DNA of 64,000 nucleotides from Microvirga thermotolerans. Lineage in GTDB: Bacteria > Pseudomonadota > Alphaproteobacteria > Rhizobiales > Beijerinckiaceae. Under the pieces are notes generated by a model. The model was not told the DNA's origin and ran no database searches. It saw only the letters and a list, made by a program, of their open reading frames with translations. The stretch covers positions 3,750,001 to 3,814,000 of the forward strand of contig NZ_CP045423.1 of NCBI RefSeq assembly GCF_009363855.1, read 5' to 3'. The stretch's first letter is position 1, and each line of letters opens with the position of its first letter. Position numbers and translations under genes: made by a program. Below, piece by piece: positions 63,996-64,000 of the stretch.

Positions 63996-64000
63996 CGCCA

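Overview
The window is a high-GC stretch from an alphaproteobacterium of the order Hyphomicrobiales (Rhizobiales). The gene order pckA / chvI-chvG-hprK-EIIA-HPr / ahcY / sensor kinase / tsaE-amgK-murU-addB-addA-trxA / folC-accD-trpA-trpB-trpF fits this order. Composition, the dispersed repeats and small gene families suggest something near Microvirga or Methylobacterium, but that is an inference. Almost all of the DNA is chromosomal core sequence. The mobile or accessory pieces are one damaged IS481-type insertion, two families of dispersed palindromic repeats and a few singletons.

Layout. 1-4.3 kb: the end of a TerB-like (DUF533) protein, a Nudix hydrolase divergent from a SIR2-like protein, and an AmpG-type muropeptide permease. 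4.5-10.1 kb: a xylose-type module of SDR dehydrogenase, single-domain sugar ABC ATPase, permease, binding protein and a divergent ROK repressor. 10.2-21.9 kb: polA, a large RTX protein, a GST with the IS inserted exactly at its stop codon, a small coiled-coil protein, a class II amidotransferase, a Na+/H+ antiporter and an LhgO-type oxidase. 21.9-29.4 kb: pckA, the ChvI/ChvG two-component system with the incomplete PTS (HprK, EIIA, HPr), and ahcY behind a perfect palindromic operator candidate. 29.5-41.8 kb: a PAS kinase whose DHp His is a Tyr, a TsaE/AmgK fusion, MurU, AddB/AddA and thioredoxin. 42-48.1 kb (minus strand): trpF-trpB-trpA-accD-folC, interrupted between trpB and trpA by an opposite-strand ATPase. 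48.4-64 kb: a double-glycine-leader peptide with a repeated core, an ornithine-cyclodeaminase homologue, lapA-ihfB-sppA, DUF1232, rpsA, an isomerase, argG, a site-2 protease, typA, an MFS exporter, an evenly spaced operon of four small hydrophilic proteins, and cysK.

Functional links. AmpG (import of muropeptides) together with AmgK and MurU (direct recycling of MurNAc to UDP-MurNAc) make a cell-wall recycling route. ChvG/ChvI with HprK, EIIA and HPr form the envelope-stress and carbon/nitrogen PTS regulatory block next to pckA. The xylose-type transporter, dehydrogenase and ROK repressor form one catabolic unit.

The most unusual items are the repeated-core GG-leader peptide (48453-48674), the kinase without the canonical His, the ~150-bp paired palindromic elements, the SIR2/Nudix pair, and the four-gene hydrophilic-protein operon. 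No CRISPR array, rRNA or convincing tRNA was seen.
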